Shown: positions 1 to 10,818, counted from the stretch's first letter. The stretch is 64,000 nt of DNA from Citrobacter youngae ATCC 29220 (GCF_000155975.1 NZ_GG730299.1:248305-312304), one strand, 5' to 3'. A program made the numbers and translations. Notes: a model not told the origin generated them from the sequence alone.

Positions 1-720
1 ACCGTAGCGGTTATCTTTATCTACTTCATAAAGAATACCAGCATTCCAACCGAAGCCCCATTCGTCGCCTTTCAAACGTGCAATCTGCGTATCAGCAGGG
101 TATTGCGCAGCCAGTGACGGAGGCACTCTTCCGCCAGAACCTGCAACGATCTGCTGCGGGAGATCGCCTGCATAACGCTCAAGCTTCGCTTTGGCATAGA
201 CGGCGTTAAAGCCGAGGCCGAAGCTGAAATGATTGTTCAGACGGTAGGCACCGCTCAGGTTCAGGTTGAGCGTTTCCAAATCGGTTTTTCCGCCCATCGA
301 GCCGGCAGTGTAGTTATTGTTAAACTCCGTTGCCAGACCGTAGTTAGAGGTTACTGACGCCCCCCAACCAAACTGATCGTTAATCGGCGCAACGAAATGC
401 AGGTTCGGTATCCAGGCTGTTGGGGCGATATTATCCTGGCTGGCGTCATTACCAATACGCGAGCGTCCGGAAATATCTACATCGGGATCAACGAAAATAG
501 CGCCCGCAGAAAAAGTGGGGCGATCGAACATCATAATCAGTGCCGGGTTACGACTGGCGTTACCTGCATCATCTGCAATAGCGCCTTCACCCGAATATGC
601 CCGGCCAAGGCCAGAGGAAGAAAATTCGTTTAACTGAAAGCCTGCAGACCAGGCCTGTGTGGAGATAATTGCCACTGCGACTGCGAGAGCAGACTTTGTA
701 AACAGGGTTTTCTGGCTCAT
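1..720 (-). CDS. fadL: Long-chain fatty acid outer membrane transporter FadL, 3' end cut by window
   Basis: FadL is the outer-membrane beta-barrel that takes up exogenous long-chain fatty acids and also serves as a phage T2 receptor. The visible 240 residues begin [18 protein letters not shown], a signal peptide that should be cleaved before [19 protein letters not shown], the conserved N-terminal hatch segment. The family is about 446 residues, so roughly the C-terminal half lies beyond base 1. A second in-frame ATG two codons upstream (724-726) is a possible alternative start; I chose 720 because it fits the usual protein. Two FadR-type sites lie just upstream, and the gene is divergent from yfcZ. 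The match to E. coli FadL is close throughout and the identification is secure. Confidence 0.97.
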   Translation of the reverse strand, partial: MSQKTLFTKSALAVAVAIISTQAWSAGFQLNEFSSSGLGRAYSGEGAIADDAGNASRNPALIMMFDRPTFSAGAIFVDPDVDISGRSRIGNDASQDNIAPTAWIPNLHFVAPINDQFGWGASVTSNYGLATEFNNNYTAGSMGGKTDLETLNLNLSGAYRLNNHFSFGLGFNAVYAKAKLERYAGDLPQQIVAGSGGRVPPSLAAQYPADTQIARLKGDEWGFGWNAGILYEVDKDNRYG

Positions 721-803
721 GACCATAACCTCATAGATTTATTTTTATACAAACTATGTTACATGCCGTAACAGGAGCGCGAAGTGTAGGGTCTGAGGTA
801 CGA

Positions 804-846
804 CTTAGAAATCAGACCAGTGCCGAGAGTATAGGTCTGACCAGCT
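804..846. promoter_or_regulatory. Two FadR operators of fadL
   Basis: On the minus strand CACTGGTCTGATTTCTAAG (822 to 804) and AGCTGGTCAGACCTAT (846 to 831) both carry the FadR core TGGTCnGA. Two operators at this position are known for E. coli fadL, where FadR represses the gene until acyl-CoA releases it. The exact transcription start is inferred, not seen. Confidence 0.75.
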
Positions 847-970
847 GAAATGTTGCAAGTATGTTTATAAATATTTTCAATTCTGATCTCGGAAACGCGA
901 TCCAGCTGGCAAAATTGCGGGTATGCGCACTCACCTGTTTAGGTGATTTTTGTTTTAGATCATTTTTAAG

Positions 971-986
971 TGTGATTTCGGTCACT
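971..986. promoter_or_regulatory. Probable CRP site between fadL and yfcZ
   Basis: TGTGATTTCGGTCACT matches the CRP consensus TGTGA-N6-TCACA at 9 of 10 key bases. Catabolite control of fadL is known in E. coli. The site lies between divergent genes, so it could act on either one. Confidence 0.55.
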
Positions 987-1091
987 TATCGCATTTCATA
1001 CAATTAACGACTGGAGAGGCGAATAAGGGGAGCGTAAAATATCCTCATCGTTTATCTGGCACCTCAGGTGCGAATACAGAGGAAATCTACA

Positions 1092-1376
1092 ATGAGTAAA
1101 TGCAGTGCTGATGAAACCCCGGTTTGCTGCTGTATGGATGTTGGCACCATCATGGACAACTCCGATTGCACCGCGTCATACAGCCGTGTGTTCGCGAATC
1201 GCGCAGAGGCAGAAGAAACGCTGGCTGCTCTGACTGAAAAGGCGCGTGGCGTGGAGTCTGAGCCTTGCAAAATCACCTCGACTTTTACTGAAGAGTCAGA
1301 AGGTGTTCGCCTGGATATTGACTTTGTTTTTGCCTGTGAAGCTGAAACGCTGATTTTCCAGCTGGGCCTGCGTTAA
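1092..1376 (+). CDS. yfcZ: YfcZ/YiiS family protein (DUF406), function unknown
   Basis: This is a 94-residue cytosolic protein beginning MSKCSADETPVCCCMDVGT. Its cysteine-rich N-terminus (C4, then C12-C13-C14) is typical of the YfcZ/YiiS family and could bind metal, but no function is established. I chose ATG 1092 because AGAGGAAA sits just upstream; an in-frame start at 1068 adds eight residues with no good ribosome site. A hairpin terminator follows, so it is probably transcribed alone. The next genes, fadIJ, have their own FadR-controlled promoter. Confidence 0.88.
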   Translation: MSKCSADETPVCCCMDVGTIMDNSDCTASYSRVFANRAEAEETLAALTEKARGVESEPCKITSTFTEESEGVRLDIDFVFACEAETLIFQLGLR

Positions 1377-1388
1377 TCCCTTCTATTT

Positions 1389-1420
1389 ATGCCCTTGTTA
1401 CCCGTTAGCAAGGGCATTTT
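1389..1420 (+). terminator. Rho-independent terminator of yfcZ
   Basis: TGCCCTTG pairs with CAAGGGCA around a short loop and is followed by TTTT, directly after the yfcZ stop. Confidence 0.8.
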
Positions 1421-1509
1421 CGTAACAGTCAGTGATTATTCACTGTGTCTTAGCTCCCACTTTCTTTTCTCTCCGCTTGGCTAAATGTAAAAAATTGGTT
1501 AAGACTGTG

Positions 1510-1526
1510 ATCAGGTCAGACCACTT
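1510..1526. promoter_or_regulatory. FadR operator of fadIJ
   Basis: ATCAGGTCAGACCACTT carries the palindromic core GGTCAGACC of FadR operators, 27 bp before the fadI start. FadR repression of this operon is established in E. coli. Confidence 0.75.
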
Positions 1527-1552
1527 ATTTTTATTTTTTACAGGGGAGTGTT

Positions 1553-2863
1553 ATGAGTCAGGCTTTACCGCTGGTTACCCGCCAGGGCGATCGCATCGCC
1601 ATTGTAAGCGGATTACGTACGCCATTTGCCCGTCAGGCAACTGCATTTCATGGCATTCCCGCCGTAGATTTAGGGAAAATGGTTGTTGGCGAGCTGCTGG
1701 CGCGTAGCGAAATACCCGCTGATGTGATCGAACAACTGGTTTTTGGTCAGGTGGTACAAATGCCTGAAGCCCCCAATATTGCTCGTGAAATCGTACTGGG
1801 AACCGGCATGAATGTGCACACGGATGCCTACAGCGTGAGCCGAGCCTGTGCCACCAGCTTCCAGGCCGTGGCGAATGTCGCGGAAAGCCTGATGGCGGGG
1901 ACGATTCGCGCAGGAATTGCCGGCGGGGCGGATTCGTCGTCAGTTCTGCCGATAGGCGTCAGCAAAAAGCTGGCGCGCGTGCTGGTGGATGTCAATAAAG
2001 CCCGCACGACAGGGCAACGTCTGAAACTTTTTTCCCGGCTGCGTTTACGTGACCTGATGCCCGTACCCCCCGCCGTTGCTGAATATTCCACCGGCTTGCG
2101 CATGGGGGATACGGCTGAACAAATGGCGAAAACCTATGGCATTACGCGCGAGCAGCAGGATGCCCTGGCGCATCGTTCCCATCAACGTGCCGCTCAGGCA
2201 TGGGCTGAAGGAAAGCTCGCTGATGAGGTTATGACCACCTACGCGCCACCGTTTAAAGATCCTCTTTCAGAAGACAACAATATCCGCGGCAACTCTACGC
2301 TGGCCGACTACGCTAAACTGCGCCCGGCATTTGACAGAAAGCATGGTACCGTCACTGCGGCGAACAGTACCCCGCTGACGGATGGCGCAGCCGCCGTGAT
2401 ATTGATGACGGAATCGCGCGCTAAAGAGCTGGGCCTGGTGCCGATGGGGTACTTACGCAGTTATGCGTTCACCGCAATTGATGTCTGGCAGGACATGCTG
2501 TTGGGACCGGCATGGTCAACGCCGCTTGCGCTGGAAAGAGCTGGACTGACGATGGCGGATTTAACGCTTATCGATATGCATGAAGCCTTTGCCGCGCAAA
2601 CGCTGGCGAATCTTCAGCTGCTGGGCAGCGAACGTTTTGCCCGAGACGTGTTGGGCCGCACGCATGCCACTGGCGAAGTTGATGACAGTAAATTTAACGT
2701 GCTGGGCGGGTCTATTGCCTATGGACATCCTTTCGCCGCTACCGGTGCGCGAATGATCACGCAAACCCTCAATGAATTACGCCGCCGTGGCGGCGGCTTT
2801 GGTTTAGTCACCGCCTGCGCGGCTGGTGGTCTGGGTGCGGCAATGGTTCTGGAGGCGGAATAA
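1553..2863 (+). CDS. fadI: 3-ketoacyl-CoA thiolase FadI (beta subunit, anaerobic beta-oxidation)
   Basis: FadI performs the last step of the cycle, thiolytic cleavage of 3-ketoacyl-CoA to acetyl-CoA and a shortened acyl-CoA. It works with FadJ in the anaerobic trifunctional complex. The 436-residue protein has the thiolase nucleophile Cys99 in [10 protein letters not shown], the C-terminal [10 protein letters not shown] histidine motif and the [12 protein letters not shown] cysteine motif, so it should be active. ATG 1553 follows a GGGGAG ribosome site. The stop TAA overlaps the fadJ start (TAATG), which indicates translational coupling. The FadR site directly upstream implies induction by fatty acids. 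Confidence 0.97.
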   Translation: MSQALPLVTRQGDRIAIVSGLRTPFARQATAFHGIPAVDLGKMVVGELLARSEIPADVIEQLVFGQVVQMPEAPNIAREIVLGTGMNVHTDAYSVSRACATSFQAVANVAESLMAGTIRAGIAGGADSSSVLPIGVSKKLARVLVDVNKARTTGQRLKLFSRLRLRDLMPVPPAVAEYSTGLRMGDTAEQMAKTYGITREQQDALAHRSHQRAAQAWAEGKLADEVMTTYAPPFKDPLSEDNNIRGNSTLADYAKLRPAFDRKHGTVTAANSTPLTDGAAAVILMTESRAKELGLVPMGYLRSYAFTAIDVWQDMLLGPAWSTPLALERAGLTMADLTLIDMHEAFAAQTLANLQLLGSERFARDVLGRTHATGEVDDSKFNVLGGSIAYGHPFAATGARMITQTLNELRRRGGGFGLVTACAAGGLGAAMVLEAE

Positions 2864-5007
2864 TGGAAATGACATCGGCTTTTACGCTAAACGTGCGTCT
2901 GGATAACGTCGCGGTTGTTACCATTGATGTGCCCGGAGAGAAAATGAATACCCTGAAAGCGGAGTTTGCTTCTCAGGTTCGGGCCATCCTGAAACAAATT
3001 CGCGACAACAAAGCGCTGCGCGGTGTCGTGTTTATTTCAGCGAAACCTGACAATTTTATCGCCGGAGCTGATATCAACATGATTGGTAGCTGCCGCAGCA
3101 CGCAGGAAGCAGAGACCCTGGCTCGTCAGGGCCAGCAGATCATGGCGGAAATTCATGCCTTGCCAATCCCGGTTATCGCCGCGATTCATGGCGCGTGTCT
3201 GGGCGGTGGCCTGGAGATGGCGCTGGCGTGCCATAACCGTATTTGTACCGATGATGCGAAAACCGTGCTGGGTTTGCCGGAAGTTCAGCTTGGTCTGCTC
3301 CCCGGCTCAGGCGGCACCCAGCGATTACCACGCCTTATTGGCGTCAGTACCGCGCTGGATATGATCCTCACGGGAAAACAATTACGTGCGAAACAAGCAC
3401 TGAAAGCGGGTCTGGTGGATGAGGTTGTGCCGCAGTCCATTTTACTGGAAGCGGCCGTCGAACTGGCGAAAAAGGACAGTTCCACACATCGGACTTTGCC
3501 CGTACGTGAGCGGGTGTTAGCGGGACCGCTGGGGCGGGCGCTGTTGTTCCGTATGGCCAGTAAAAAGACGGCGCAAAAAACGCAGGGCAACTACCCTGCA
3601 ACGGAGCGTATTCTGGAGGTCATCGAAACCGGGCTGGCGCAAGGAAGCAGCAGCGGTTATGACGCAGAAGCCCGCGCATTTGGTGAGCTGGCGATGACAC
3701 CCCAGTCTCAGGCGTTGCGGCACATCTTCTTTGCCAATACCGACGTGAAAAAGGATCCTGGAAGCGATGTGCAGCCCGGTCCATTAAACCGCGTAGGTAT
3801 TCTGGGCGGTGGCCTGATGGGCGGAGGTATCGCCTATGTGACGGCCTGTAAAGGTGGCTTGCCAGTACGTATCAAAGATATTAATGCTAAAGGAATCAAC
3901 CACGCGCTGAAGTACAGCTGGGATCAGCTTGAAACGAAGGTTCGCCGCCGTCATATCAAAGCCAGCGAGCGCGATAAACAGCTGGCGCTAATTTCGGGGT
4001 CAACCGACTACCGGGGTTTTGCGCATCGCGATCTGGTTATTGAGGCTGTATTTGAAGATCTGGCGTTAAAACAACAGATGGTGGCGGAAGTTGAACAACA
4101 TTGCGCGCCTCACACCATTTTTGCTTCCAACACTTCATCTTTACCGATTGGTGATATTGCGGCTAACGCTGCCAGACCCGAACAGGTAGTTGGCCTGCAC
4201 TTTTTTAGCCCGGTGGAAAAAATGCCGCTGGTTGAGGTGATCCCGCATGCGGCGACCTCTGAGCAGACTATTGCAACGACAGTCAAGTTGGCGAAAAAAC
4301 AGGGTAAAACACCGATAGTCGTCAGAGATAAGGCCGGGTTTTACGTTAATCGCATTTTAGCGCCTTACATAAACGAAGCGATTCGCATGTTAACCGAAGG
4401 CGAGCGGGTTGAAACCATTGACGCCGCGCTGGTTAAGTTTGGTTTCCCGGTCGGACCAATCCAACTTTTGGATGAGGTCGGAATTGATACGGGCACTAAA
4501 ATTATACCTGTGCTTGAGGCCGCATATGGAGAACGTTTTAGCGCGCCTGCAAATGTTGTTGCTTCAATTTTGAATGACGATCGCAAAGGTAGAAAAAATG
4601 GTCGCGGTTTCTATCTTTATGGCGCGAAAGGGCGTAAAAGCAAAAAACAGGTCGACCCTGCAATTTATACGCTTATTGGCGTCCAGGGGCAGGGCCGGCT
4701 CACCGCCGTGCAGGTAGCAGAGCGGTGCGTCATGTTAATGCTCAATGAAGCAGCACGCTGCTTTGACGAAAAGGTCGTTCGCAGCGCACGTGATGGCGAC
4801 ATCGGCGCTGTATTTGGCATTGGTTTTCCGCCATTCCTCGGCGGCCCGTTCCGGTATATGGATTCTCTCGGCGCGGGTGAAGTGGTTGCAACGCTGCAAC
4901 GGCTGACCGCGCAATATGGCTCGCGGTTTACGCCGTGTGAGCAGTTATTGCAGATGGCGGAGCGTGGTGAAAGATTCTGGAATAATAGGGAAACTGACCT
5001 GAGTTGA
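2863..5007 (+). CDS. fadJ: Fatty acid oxidation multifunctional alpha subunit FadJ
   Basis: FadJ combines enoyl-CoA hydratase and L-3-hydroxyacyl-CoA dehydrogenase activities, with associated isomerase/epimerase, and pairs with FadI. The 714 residues show an N-terminal crotonase domain (IAGADINM oxyanion region, [13 protein letters not shown]), then a Rossmann fold starting at [11 protein letters not shown] near residue 313. The dehydrogenase part carries [25 protein letters not shown] and the C-terminal [15 protein letters not shown]. Length and sequence match E. coli FadJ closely. It shares one base with the fadI stop codon and is co-transcribed with it. Nothing appears damaged. Confidence 0.97.
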   Translation: MEMTSAFTLNVRLDNVAVVTIDVPGEKMNTLKAEFASQVRAILKQIRDNKALRGVVFISAKPDNFIAGADINMIGSCRSTQEAETLARQGQQIMAEIHALPIPVIAAIHGACLGGGLEMALACHNRICTDDAKTVLGLPEVQLGLLPGSGGTQRLPRLIGVSTALDMILTGKQLRAKQALKAGLVDEVVPQSILLEAAVELAKKDSSTHRTLPVRERVLAGPLGRALLFRMASKKTAQKTQGNYPATERILEVIETGLAQGSSSGYDAEARAFGELAMTPQSQALRHIFFANTDVKKDPGSDVQPGPLNRVGILGGGLMGGGIAYVTACKGGLPVRIKDINAKGINHALKYSWDQLETKVRRRHIKASERDKQLALISGSTDYRGFAHRDLVIEAVFEDLALKQQMVAEVEQHCAPHTIFASNTSSLPIGDIAANAARPEQVVGLHFFSPVEKMPLVEVIPHAATSEQTIATTVKLAKKQGKTPIVVRDKAGFYVNRILAPYINEAIRMLTEGERVETIDAALVKFGFPVGPIQLLDEVGIDTGTKIIPVLEAAYGERFSAPANVVASILNDDRKGRKNGRGFYLYGAKGRKSKKQVDPAIYTLIGVQGQGRLTAVQVAERCVMLMLNEAARCFDEKVVRSARDGDIGAVFGIGFPPFLGGPFRYMDSLGAGEVVATLQRLTAQYGSRFTPCEQLLQMAERGERFWNNRETDLS

Positions 5008-5219
5008 TGAGGTCAAAGGTAGGATGAATCCGCACTGAATGTATGGCTCATGCTCAAAATGTAAACAGAGATTGACTATACTTACGCCGTTGAGGTAAAA
5101 AACAGCGTTTCATTCGGTGAATGGATAAGGCACAATGCCGGCCACCACATCGCTACCACGGTCAATAGGGGCTGTGACTAACTGGTGTTGGTGATTCTGG
5201 TTAACAAAAGCGGTGCAAT

Positions 5220-5705
5220 ATGCAAGTTTTTATCATGCGTCACGGCGACGCAGCCCTCGATGCCGCCAGTGATTCGGTTCGTCCTTTAACCTCTTGTGGT
5301 TGTGACGAATCTCGCCTGATGGCGAACTGGCTGAAAGGTCAAAAAGTGGATATCGAACGTGTTCTGGTGAGCCCGTTCCTACGAGCCGAACAAACGCTGG
5401 ATGTGGTGGGGGAATGCATGAACCTGCCAACCGGCGTGGATGTTTTGCCGGAGCTGACTCCCTGCGGCGATGTCGGTCTGGTCAGCGCCTATTTACAGGC
5501 TCTGGCCAATGAAGGTATCGCCACGGCGCTGGTGATCTCTCACTTGCCTTTAGTGGGGTATCTGGTGTCTGAGCTTTGCCCAGGCGAAACTCCGCCGATG
5601 TTTACCACGTCAGCGATTGCCAGCGTAACGCTTGATGAAAGCGGAAAAGGGGTTTTCAACTGGCAGATGAGCCCGTGTAACCTCAAAATGGCGAAAGCGA
5701 TTTAA
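5220..5705 (+). CDS. sixA: Phosphohistidine phosphatase SixA
   Basis: SixA removes phosphate from phosphohistidine; known targets are the HPt domain of the anaerobic sensor ArcB and the nitrogen PTS. The 161-residue protein begins MQVFIMRHGD, giving the RHG signature with nucleophile His8, and it has the second histidine in VISHLPLVGYL. It belongs to the short branch of the histidine phosphatase superfamily. A 212-bp gap separates it from fadJ and includes TTGACT at 5072, a possible -35 element. A BIME repeat follows the stop codon, so it is probably monocistronic. Confidence 0.95.
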   Translation: MQVFIMRHGDAALDAASDSVRPLTSCGCDESRLMANWLKGQKVDIERVLVSPFLRAEQTLDVVGECMNLPTGVDVLPELTPCGDVGLVSAYLQALANEGIATALVISHLPLVGYLVSELCPGETPPMFTTSAIASVTLDESGKGVFNWQMSPCNLKMAKAI

Positions 5706-5713
5706 TGCCATAC

Positions 5714-5816
5714 GGCCTGATGGCGCAACGCTTATCAGGCCTACAGGTTCCGCGTGATTCCTTGAAATTGTCGTTATTTGTAGGCCGGATAAGGCGTTTA
5801 CGCCGCCATCCGGCAA
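5714..5816. repeat. BIME (two inverted REP units) between sixA and smrB
   Basis: GCCTGATGGCGCAACGCTT and TATCAGGCCTAC form one REP unit, and TGTAGGCCGGATAAGGCG with CGCCATCCGGCA forms a second in opposite orientation. It lies between convergent genes, a usual REP location. Confidence 0.9.
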
Positions 5817-5825
5817 ACAAAATCC

Positions 5826-6377
5826 TCAGGGAAGTTCTGGCGGCAGCCACTCTTCCACTTCAATCAGCACCAGCAGCGCGGCGTCGCCGCCATACTCTTT
5901 TGGCGCCTGATGAAAAGCCATCACGTGCGGATGCTGTGCCAGCCAGAGAGGCGTTTGCTGCTTGAGAATATGCTTTCCGTGGCCATGCATCACGCAGGCG
6001 CAAAACACATGCTCGCGACGACAGGCGGCGATCAGCGCGCCTAATTCCTGTTTGGCCTGCTGCTGGGTCAGTCCGTGCAAATCGAGAAACAGCTCCGGGG
6101 AGTAATCGCCGCGGCGCATTTTCTTCAGTTCGAAATGGCTGACGTCGGCACGCAGATACCTTACCGGGCCGTCCGTGTTCAGCAGAGGCTGAAATTCGTC
6201 AGAAAAATAGTGACTGGCATCAGCCTGTTCCTGCAACAGCCTTTTAACCGGGACCTCGGTGATTTTTTTACGTAGCGGCCGGTGAACAATGGTGTCTTGC
6301 TTAATTTTACGCGTGCCGGTCATCAGCTGGCGAAACAGCGTCTGATCCTCCTCGCTGAGCGATGTTTTCTTTTTCAT
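5826..6377 (-). CDS. smrB: Ribosome rescue endonuclease SmrB
   Basis: SmrB cuts mRNA between collided ribosomes and so feeds tmRNA rescue. The 183 residues have a charged N-terminal extension beginning [12 protein letters not shown], which in E. coli docks on the ribosome. The Smr domain occupies roughly residues 98-175 with the catalytic [14 protein letters not shown] and HGHGKHIL motifs intact. It is divergent from prmB, which acts on the ribosome too, with a 166-bp shared promoter region between them. The older name is YfcN. Confidence 0.95.
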   Translation of the reverse strand: MKKKTSLSEEDQTLFRQLMTGTRKIKQDTIVHRPLRKKITEVPVKRLLQEQADASHYFSDEFQPLLNTDGPVRYLRADVSHFELKKMRRGDYSPELFLDLHGLTQQQAKQELGALIAACRREHVFCACVMHGHGKHILKQQTPLWLAQHPHVMAFHQAPKEYGGDAALLVLIEVEEWLPPELP

Positions 6378-6543
6378 TCGAGCGTCTCATCTTTTATTTT
6401 CCGTTAGTTTAACCCGACTCGGCGGGCATTCGATCGCTTAAAACGCAATTTTCGCGTTCCGGCTCGGTGTGAATGCTGATTTATCGCCGTCTTCGTGGCA
6501 AACTAGCCGCCGAAATTAATACGAGCATGCCCTGGAGGAATAC

Positions 6544-7476
6544 GTGGATAAAATTTTCGTTGATGAAGCAGTGAGTGAACTGCATACCATTCAGGACATG
6601 TTGCGTTGGGCGGTCAGCCGTTTTAGCGCGGCGAACATCTGGTATGGCCATGGTACGGATAACCCGTGGGATGAGGCCGTACAGCTGGTGCTGCCTACGC
6701 TTTATCTGCCGCTGGATATTCCTGAAGATATGCGCACCGCGCGCCTGACCTCCAGCGAACGCCATCGTATTGTTGAACGTGTGATTCGCCGCGTCAACGA
6801 GCGTATCCCGGTTGCTTATCTGACCAATAAAGCCTGGTTCTGCGGGCATGAGTTTTATGTTGATGAACGCGTGCTGGTTCCGCGTTCACCGATCGGCGAG
6901 CTTATCAATAATCGCTTTGCGGGCCTCGTCAGTGAGCAGCCGCAGCATATCCTCGATATGTGTACCGGCAGCGGCTGCATCGCCATTGCCTGCGCGTATG
7001 CCTTCCCGGAAGCCGAAGTGGATGCGGTGGATATTTCTACCGACGCGCTGGCGGTGACCGAACACAATATTGAAGAGCATGGTCTGATCCATCACGTGAC
7101 GCCGATCCGCTCCGATCTGTTCCGCGACCTGCTGAAAGTGCAGTATGACCTGATTGTGACCAACCCGCCGTATGTTGATGCGGAAGATATGTCCGATCTG
7201 CCAAACGAATATCGTCATGAACCTGAGCTGGGCCTGGCGTCCGGCAGCGATGGTCTGAAACTCACTCGCCGTATTCTGGGGAACGCCCCGGACTACCTGG
7301 CGGATAACGGTATTCTGATTTGTGAAGTCGGAAACAGCATGGTACATCTGATAGAGCAATACCCGGATGTGCCGTTTACCTGGCTGGAGTTTGACAACGG
7401 CGGTGACGGCGTATTCATGTTGACCAAAGAGCAGTTAGTTGCTGCTCGCGAGCACTTCAGCATTTATAAAGACTAA
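6544..7476 (+). CDS. prmB: Ribosomal protein uL3 glutamine N5-methyltransferase PrmB
   Basis: PrmB methylates a glutamine in ribosomal protein L3 using SAM, aiding 50S assembly. The 310-residue protein has a helical N-terminal domain, a SAM-binding [11 protein letters not shown] motif and the substrate-glutamine motif NPPY at residue 207. The start is GTG at 6544, supported by GGAGG seven bases upstream and by the conserved N-terminus. It precedes aroC by 39 bp and the two are probably co-transcribed. Confidence 0.96.
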   Translation: MDKIFVDEAVSELHTIQDMLRWAVSRFSAANIWYGHGTDNPWDEAVQLVLPTLYLPLDIPEDMRTARLTSSERHRIVERVIRRVNERIPVAYLTNKAWFCGHEFYVDERVLVPRSPIGELINNRFAGLVSEQPQHILDMCTGSGCIAIACAYAFPEAEVDAVDISTDALAVTEHNIEEHGLIHHVTPIRSDLFRDLLKVQYDLIVTNPPYVDAEDMSDLPNEYRHEPELGLASGSDGLKLTRRILGNAPDYLADNGILICEVGNSMVHLIEQYPDVPFTWLEFDNGGDGVFMLTKEQLVAAREHFSIYKD

Positions 7477-7515
7477 ACACACGCGCACAAACACAACAGA
7501 CATAACGGAGCCGTG

Positions 7516-8601
7516 ATGGCAGGAAACACAATTGGGCAACTCTTTCGCGTAACCACATTCGGCGAATCACACGGGCTGGCGCTCGGTTGTATTGTCGATG
7601 GCGTTCCGCCGGGTATTTCTCTGACAGAAGCTGACCTGCAGCACGACCTCGACCGTCGTCGTCCGGGTACGTCGCGTTACACTACGCAGCGCCGTGAGCC
7701 GGATCGGGTGAAAATTCTCTCTGGTGTGTTCGAAGGCGTTACCACCGGCACCAGCATTGGCCTGCTGATCGAAAATACCGATCAGCGTTCACAGGATTAC
7801 GGCGCGATTAAGGATGTTTTTCGTCCAGGACACGCGGACTATACCTATGAGCAGAAATATGGCCTGCGCGACTACCGTGGCGGCGGACGTTCATCCGCGC
7901 GCGAAACGGCGATGCGCGTGGCGGCTGGGGCGATTGCCAAAAAATACCTGGCGGAAAAATTCGGCGTTGAAATTCGCGGCTGTCTGACGCAGATGGGCGA
8001 TATCCCGCTGGAGATCAAAGACTGGTCTCAGGTGGAGCTTAACCCGTTCTTTTGTCCGGACCCGGATAAACTCGAGGCGCTGGATGAACTGATGCGCGGC
8101 CTGAAGAAAGAGGGCGACTCCATTGGGGCAAAGGTGACCGTGGTTGCAAGCGGCGTACCTGCGGGTCTCGGCGAACCTGTATTTGACCGCCTGGATGCCG
8201 ACATTGCCCACGCGCTGATGAGCATTAACGCCGTTAAGGGCGTTGAGATTGGCGACGGATTTGATGTTGTCGCGCTGCGCGGCAGCCAGAACCGTGATGA
8301 AATCACCAAAGAAGGTTTCCAGAGTAACCATGCGGGCGGCATTCTGGGCGGGATCAGCAGCGGGCAACAAATCGTTGCTCATATGGCGCTGAAACCGACG
8401 TCCAGTATTACCGTTCCAGGGCGCACCATTAATCGCTTTGGCGAAGAAGTCGAAATGATCACCAAAGGACGCCACGATCCGTGCGTTGGGATCCGTGCCG
8501 TGCCGATCGCAGAGGCAATGCTGGCGATCGTATTAATGGATCACCTGCTGCGCCAGCGGGCGCAAAATGCGGACGTGAAGACTGACATTCCACGCTGGTA
8601 A
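7516..8601 (+). CDS. aroC: Chorismate synthase AroC
   Basis: AroC converts 5-enolpyruvylshikimate 3-phosphate to chorismate, the last shared step to the aromatic amino acids, folate and quinones, and needs reduced FMN. The 361 residues begin [20 protein letters not shown], with the conserved GESHG and later RPGHADYTY and [11 protein letters not shown] motifs. An adjacent GTG at 7513 would add one residue; ATG 7516 matches the family and has CGGAG upstream. mepA starts three bases after the stop, so the genes form an operon. Confidence 0.97.
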   Translation: MAGNTIGQLFRVTTFGESHGLALGCIVDGVPPGISLTEADLQHDLDRRRPGTSRYTTQRREPDRVKILSGVFEGVTTGTSIGLLIENTDQRSQDYGAIKDVFRPGHADYTYEQKYGLRDYRGGGRSSARETAMRVAAGAIAKKYLAEKFGVEIRGCLTQMGDIPLEIKDWSQVELNPFFCPDPDKLEALDELMRGLKKEGDSIGAKVTVVASGVPAGLGEPVFDRLDADIAHALMSINAVKGVEIGDGFDVVALRGSQNRDEITKEGFQSNHAGGILGGISSGQQIVAHMALKPTSSITVPGRTINRFGEEVEMITKGRHDPCVGIRAVPIAEAMLAIVLMDHLLRQRAQNADVKTDIPRW

Positions 8602-8604
8602 GAC

Positions 8605-9429
8605 ATGAAAAAAACGGCACTTGCGGCGCTGGCTCTGCTCGCCAGCACCGCCTGCCTGGCGGCGACGCCCTGGCAGAAAATTACCCATCCGGTGGCGGGC
8701 AGCCCGCAGTCTATCGGCGCGTTCGCCAATGGCTGTATTGTTGGCGCCGATACGCTGCCCGTACAGTCTGAACACTATCAGGTGATGCGCACCGATCAGC
8801 GACGTTATTTTGGTCACCCGGATCTGGTGATGTTTATCCAGCGTCTGAGTAATCAGGCGAATAATCTGGGGCTGGGCACGGTGTTAATCGGCGATATGGG
8901 CATGCCGGCCGGTGGGCGGTTCAATGGCGGCCACGCCAGCCACCAGACGGGACTGGATGTCGATATTTTCCTGCAACTGCCAAAAACGCGCTGGACGCAG
9001 GCGCAACTGCTGCGTCCTCAGGCGTTGGATCTGGTCTCACGGGATGGCAAACATGTCGTGCCGTCGCTGTGGAAGCCGGAGATTTTCAGCCTGATCAGGC
9101 TGGCGGCGAAAGATAATGAAGTCACGCGTATTTTTGTGAATCCGGCGATTAAGCAGCAGCTGTGTCTGGATGCAGGGACCGACAGGGACTGGTTGCGTAA
9201 AGTGCGACCGTGGTTCCAGCATCGTGCGCACATGCACGTACGATTACGTTGTCCTGCTGACAGCCTTGAGTGCGAAGATCAACCGTTGCCTCCTCCAGGC
9301 GACGGCTGTGGCGCGGAGCTGCAAAGCTGGTTCGAACCTCCCAAACCTGGAACCACCAAGCCTGAGAAGAAGACACCGCCGCCGTTGCCCCCTTCCTGCC
9401 AGGCGCTACTGGACGAGCACGTACTCTAA
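8605..9429 (+). CDS. mepA: Penicillin-insensitive murein DD-endopeptidase MepA
   Basis: MepA is a periplasmic zinc enzyme (peptidase family M74) that cuts D-Ala-meso-DAP cross-links in peptidoglycan. The 274-residue precursor has a signal peptide [20 protein letters not shown]. The zinc motifs are visible in [15 protein letters not shown] and [12 protein letters not shown]. The C-terminal tail is proline-rich ([19 protein letters not shown]), as in other MepA proteins, and several cysteines probably form disulfides. The stop overlaps the yfcA start (TAATG), so the two are translationally coupled. Confidence 0.95.
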   Translation: MKKTALAALALLASTACLAATPWQKITHPVAGSPQSIGAFANGCIVGADTLPVQSEHYQVMRTDQRRYFGHPDLVMFIQRLSNQANNLGLGTVLIGDMGMPAGGRFNGGHASHQTGLDVDIFLQLPKTRWTQAQLLRPQALDLVSRDGKHVVPSLWKPEIFSLIRLAAKDNEVTRIFVNPAIKQQLCLDAGTDRDWLRKVRPWFQHRAHMHVRLRCPADSLECEDQPLPPPGDGCGAELQSWFEPPKPGTTKPEKKTPPPLPPSCQALLDEHVL

Positions 9430-10238
9430 TGGATCATTTTGCCTCTCTGTTTATGGTGTCGCCACTGCTGTTGGCTGTGCTTTTTTTTGTGGCAATGCTG
9501 GCAGGTTTTATTGATTCTCTGGCCGGGGGCGGTGGTTTACTCACCATCCCGGCATTGATGGCTGCGGGGATGCCGCCCGCGCACGCGCTGGCCACTAATA
9601 AGCTGCAGGCCTGCGGGGGATCTATCTCTTCTTCTCTCTATTTTATTCGCCAGGGCGTGGTAAATCTGGCGGATCAGAAGCTCAACATCTTCATGACCTT
9701 TATCGGCTCAATGAGCGGCGCGCTGTTGGTTCAGCATGTGCAGTCCGACATATTACGCCAGATTCTGCCGGTGCTGGTTATCTGTATTGGCCTCTACTTT
9801 CTGCTGATGCCCAAAGTGGGCGAAGAAGACCGGCAGCGTCGACTGCATGGTTTGCCTTTCGCGCTGGTGGCCGGGGGCTGCGTTGGATTTTACGATGGCT
9901 TCTTTGGCCCGGCGGCGGGATCGTTTTATGCGCTCTGCTTCGTCATGCTGTGCGGCTACAATCTTGCAAAATCGACGGCCCACGCCAAAGTATTAAATGC
10001 CACCTCGAATATCGGCGGGCTGCTGCTGTTTGCCCTCGGCGGCAAAGTGATTTGGGCGACCGGGTTTGTGATGCTCATTGGCCAGTTTATTGGCGCACGG
10101 ATGGGATCGCGGCTGGTACTCAGTAAAGGACAAAAACTCATTCGGCCAATGATCGTCATTGTCTCCGCCGTGATGAGCGCCAAGCTACTTTATGATAATC
10201 ATGGACAGGAGATTCTCCACTGGCTGGGGATGAACTAA
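9429..10238 (+). CDS. yfcA: TauE/SafE family inner membrane protein YfcA
   Basis: This 269-residue polytopic membrane protein has about eight predicted membrane segments and belongs to the TauE/SafE family, whose members export sulfite, sulfoacetate or related anions. The N-terminal repeat contains the family-typical LAGFIDSLAGGGGLLTIPAL, and a matching repeat around GFYDGFFGPAAGSFY follows. The actual substrate of YfcA is unknown. It overlaps mepA upstream and epmC downstream by one base each, so it is part of the aroC operon chain. Confidence 0.92.
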   Translation: MDHFASLFMVSPLLLAVLFFVAMLAGFIDSLAGGGGLLTIPALMAAGMPPAHALATNKLQACGGSISSSLYFIRQGVVNLADQKLNIFMTFIGSMSGALLVQHVQSDILRQILPVLVICIGLYFLLMPKVGEEDRQRRLHGLPFALVAGGCVGFYDGFFGPAAGSFYALCFVMLCGYNLAKSTAHAKVLNATSNIGGLLLFALGGKVIWATGFVMLIGQFIGARMGSRLVLSKGQKLIRPMIVIVSAVMSAKLLYDNHGQEILHWLGMN

Positions 10239-10786
10239 TGAATAATACCCATCACTACGAACAGTTAATTGAGATTTTTAACGGCTGCTTTGCCGATGAA
10301 TTTAATACCCGTCTGATTAAAGGCGACGACGAACCGATCTATCTTCCTGCTGATGCGGAAGTACCGTATCACCGTATCGTTTTCGCGCATGGGTATTACG
10401 CCAGCGCGTTACATGAAATTTCGCACTGGTGCATTGCCGGTAAAGCGCGTCGTGAACTGGTCGACTTCGGTTACTGGTACTGTCCGGACGGACGCGACGC
10501 GAAGACGCAATGCCAGTTTGAAGATGTGGAAGTGAAGCCACAGGCGTTTGACTGGCTGTTCTGCATGGCGGCGGGCTACCCGTTTAACGTCAGTTGCGAC
10601 AACCTGGAAGGGGACTTTGAACCGGATCGCGTGGTATTCCAGCGCCGTGTTCATGCTCAGGTCATGGAGTATCTGGAGAAGGGGATCCCGGAGCGTCCGG
10701 CGCGCTTCATTAGCGCGTTACAGAATTATTATCACACGCCTGAACTTAAGGCGGAACAATTCCCGTGGCCTGAAGCGCTCAACTGA
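10238..10786 (+). CDS. epmC: Elongation factor P hydroxylase EpmC
   Basis: EpmC (formerly YfcM) hydroxylates the beta-lysylated lysine of elongation factor P, the last of three modification steps after EpmB and EpmA. The 182 residues include the likely iron-binding HEISHWC motif near residue 66, followed by the conserved GYWYCPDGRD and a FEDVEVKPQAF segment. The other EF-P modification genes are not in this window. The start codon overlaps the yfcA stop as TAATG. Confidence 0.93.
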   Translation: MNNTHHYEQLIEIFNGCFADEFNTRLIKGDDEPIYLPADAEVPYHRIVFAHGYYASALHEISHWCIAGKARRELVDFGYWYCPDGRDAKTQCQFEDVEVKPQAFDWLFCMAAGYPFNVSCDNLEGDFEPDRVVFQRRVHAQVMEYLEKGIPERPARFISALQNYYHTPELKAEQFPWPEALN

Positions 10787-10818
10787 AGCCGCCGCCACTT
10801 TTACAATGAGGAAAGAAG

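Larger units (their letters stand above)
721..1091. other. fadL-yfcZ divergent intergenic region
   Basis: This 371-bp gap holds the two FadR operators and the CRP-like site listed separately. The rest is AT-rich promoter-like DNA with no credible reading frame. Confidence 0.7.

Noticed and set aside
1432-1707. 91-codon frame overlapping the fadI start
   Set aside because: It crosses the FadR operator and runs into fadI in another frame, with no ribosome site or homology.
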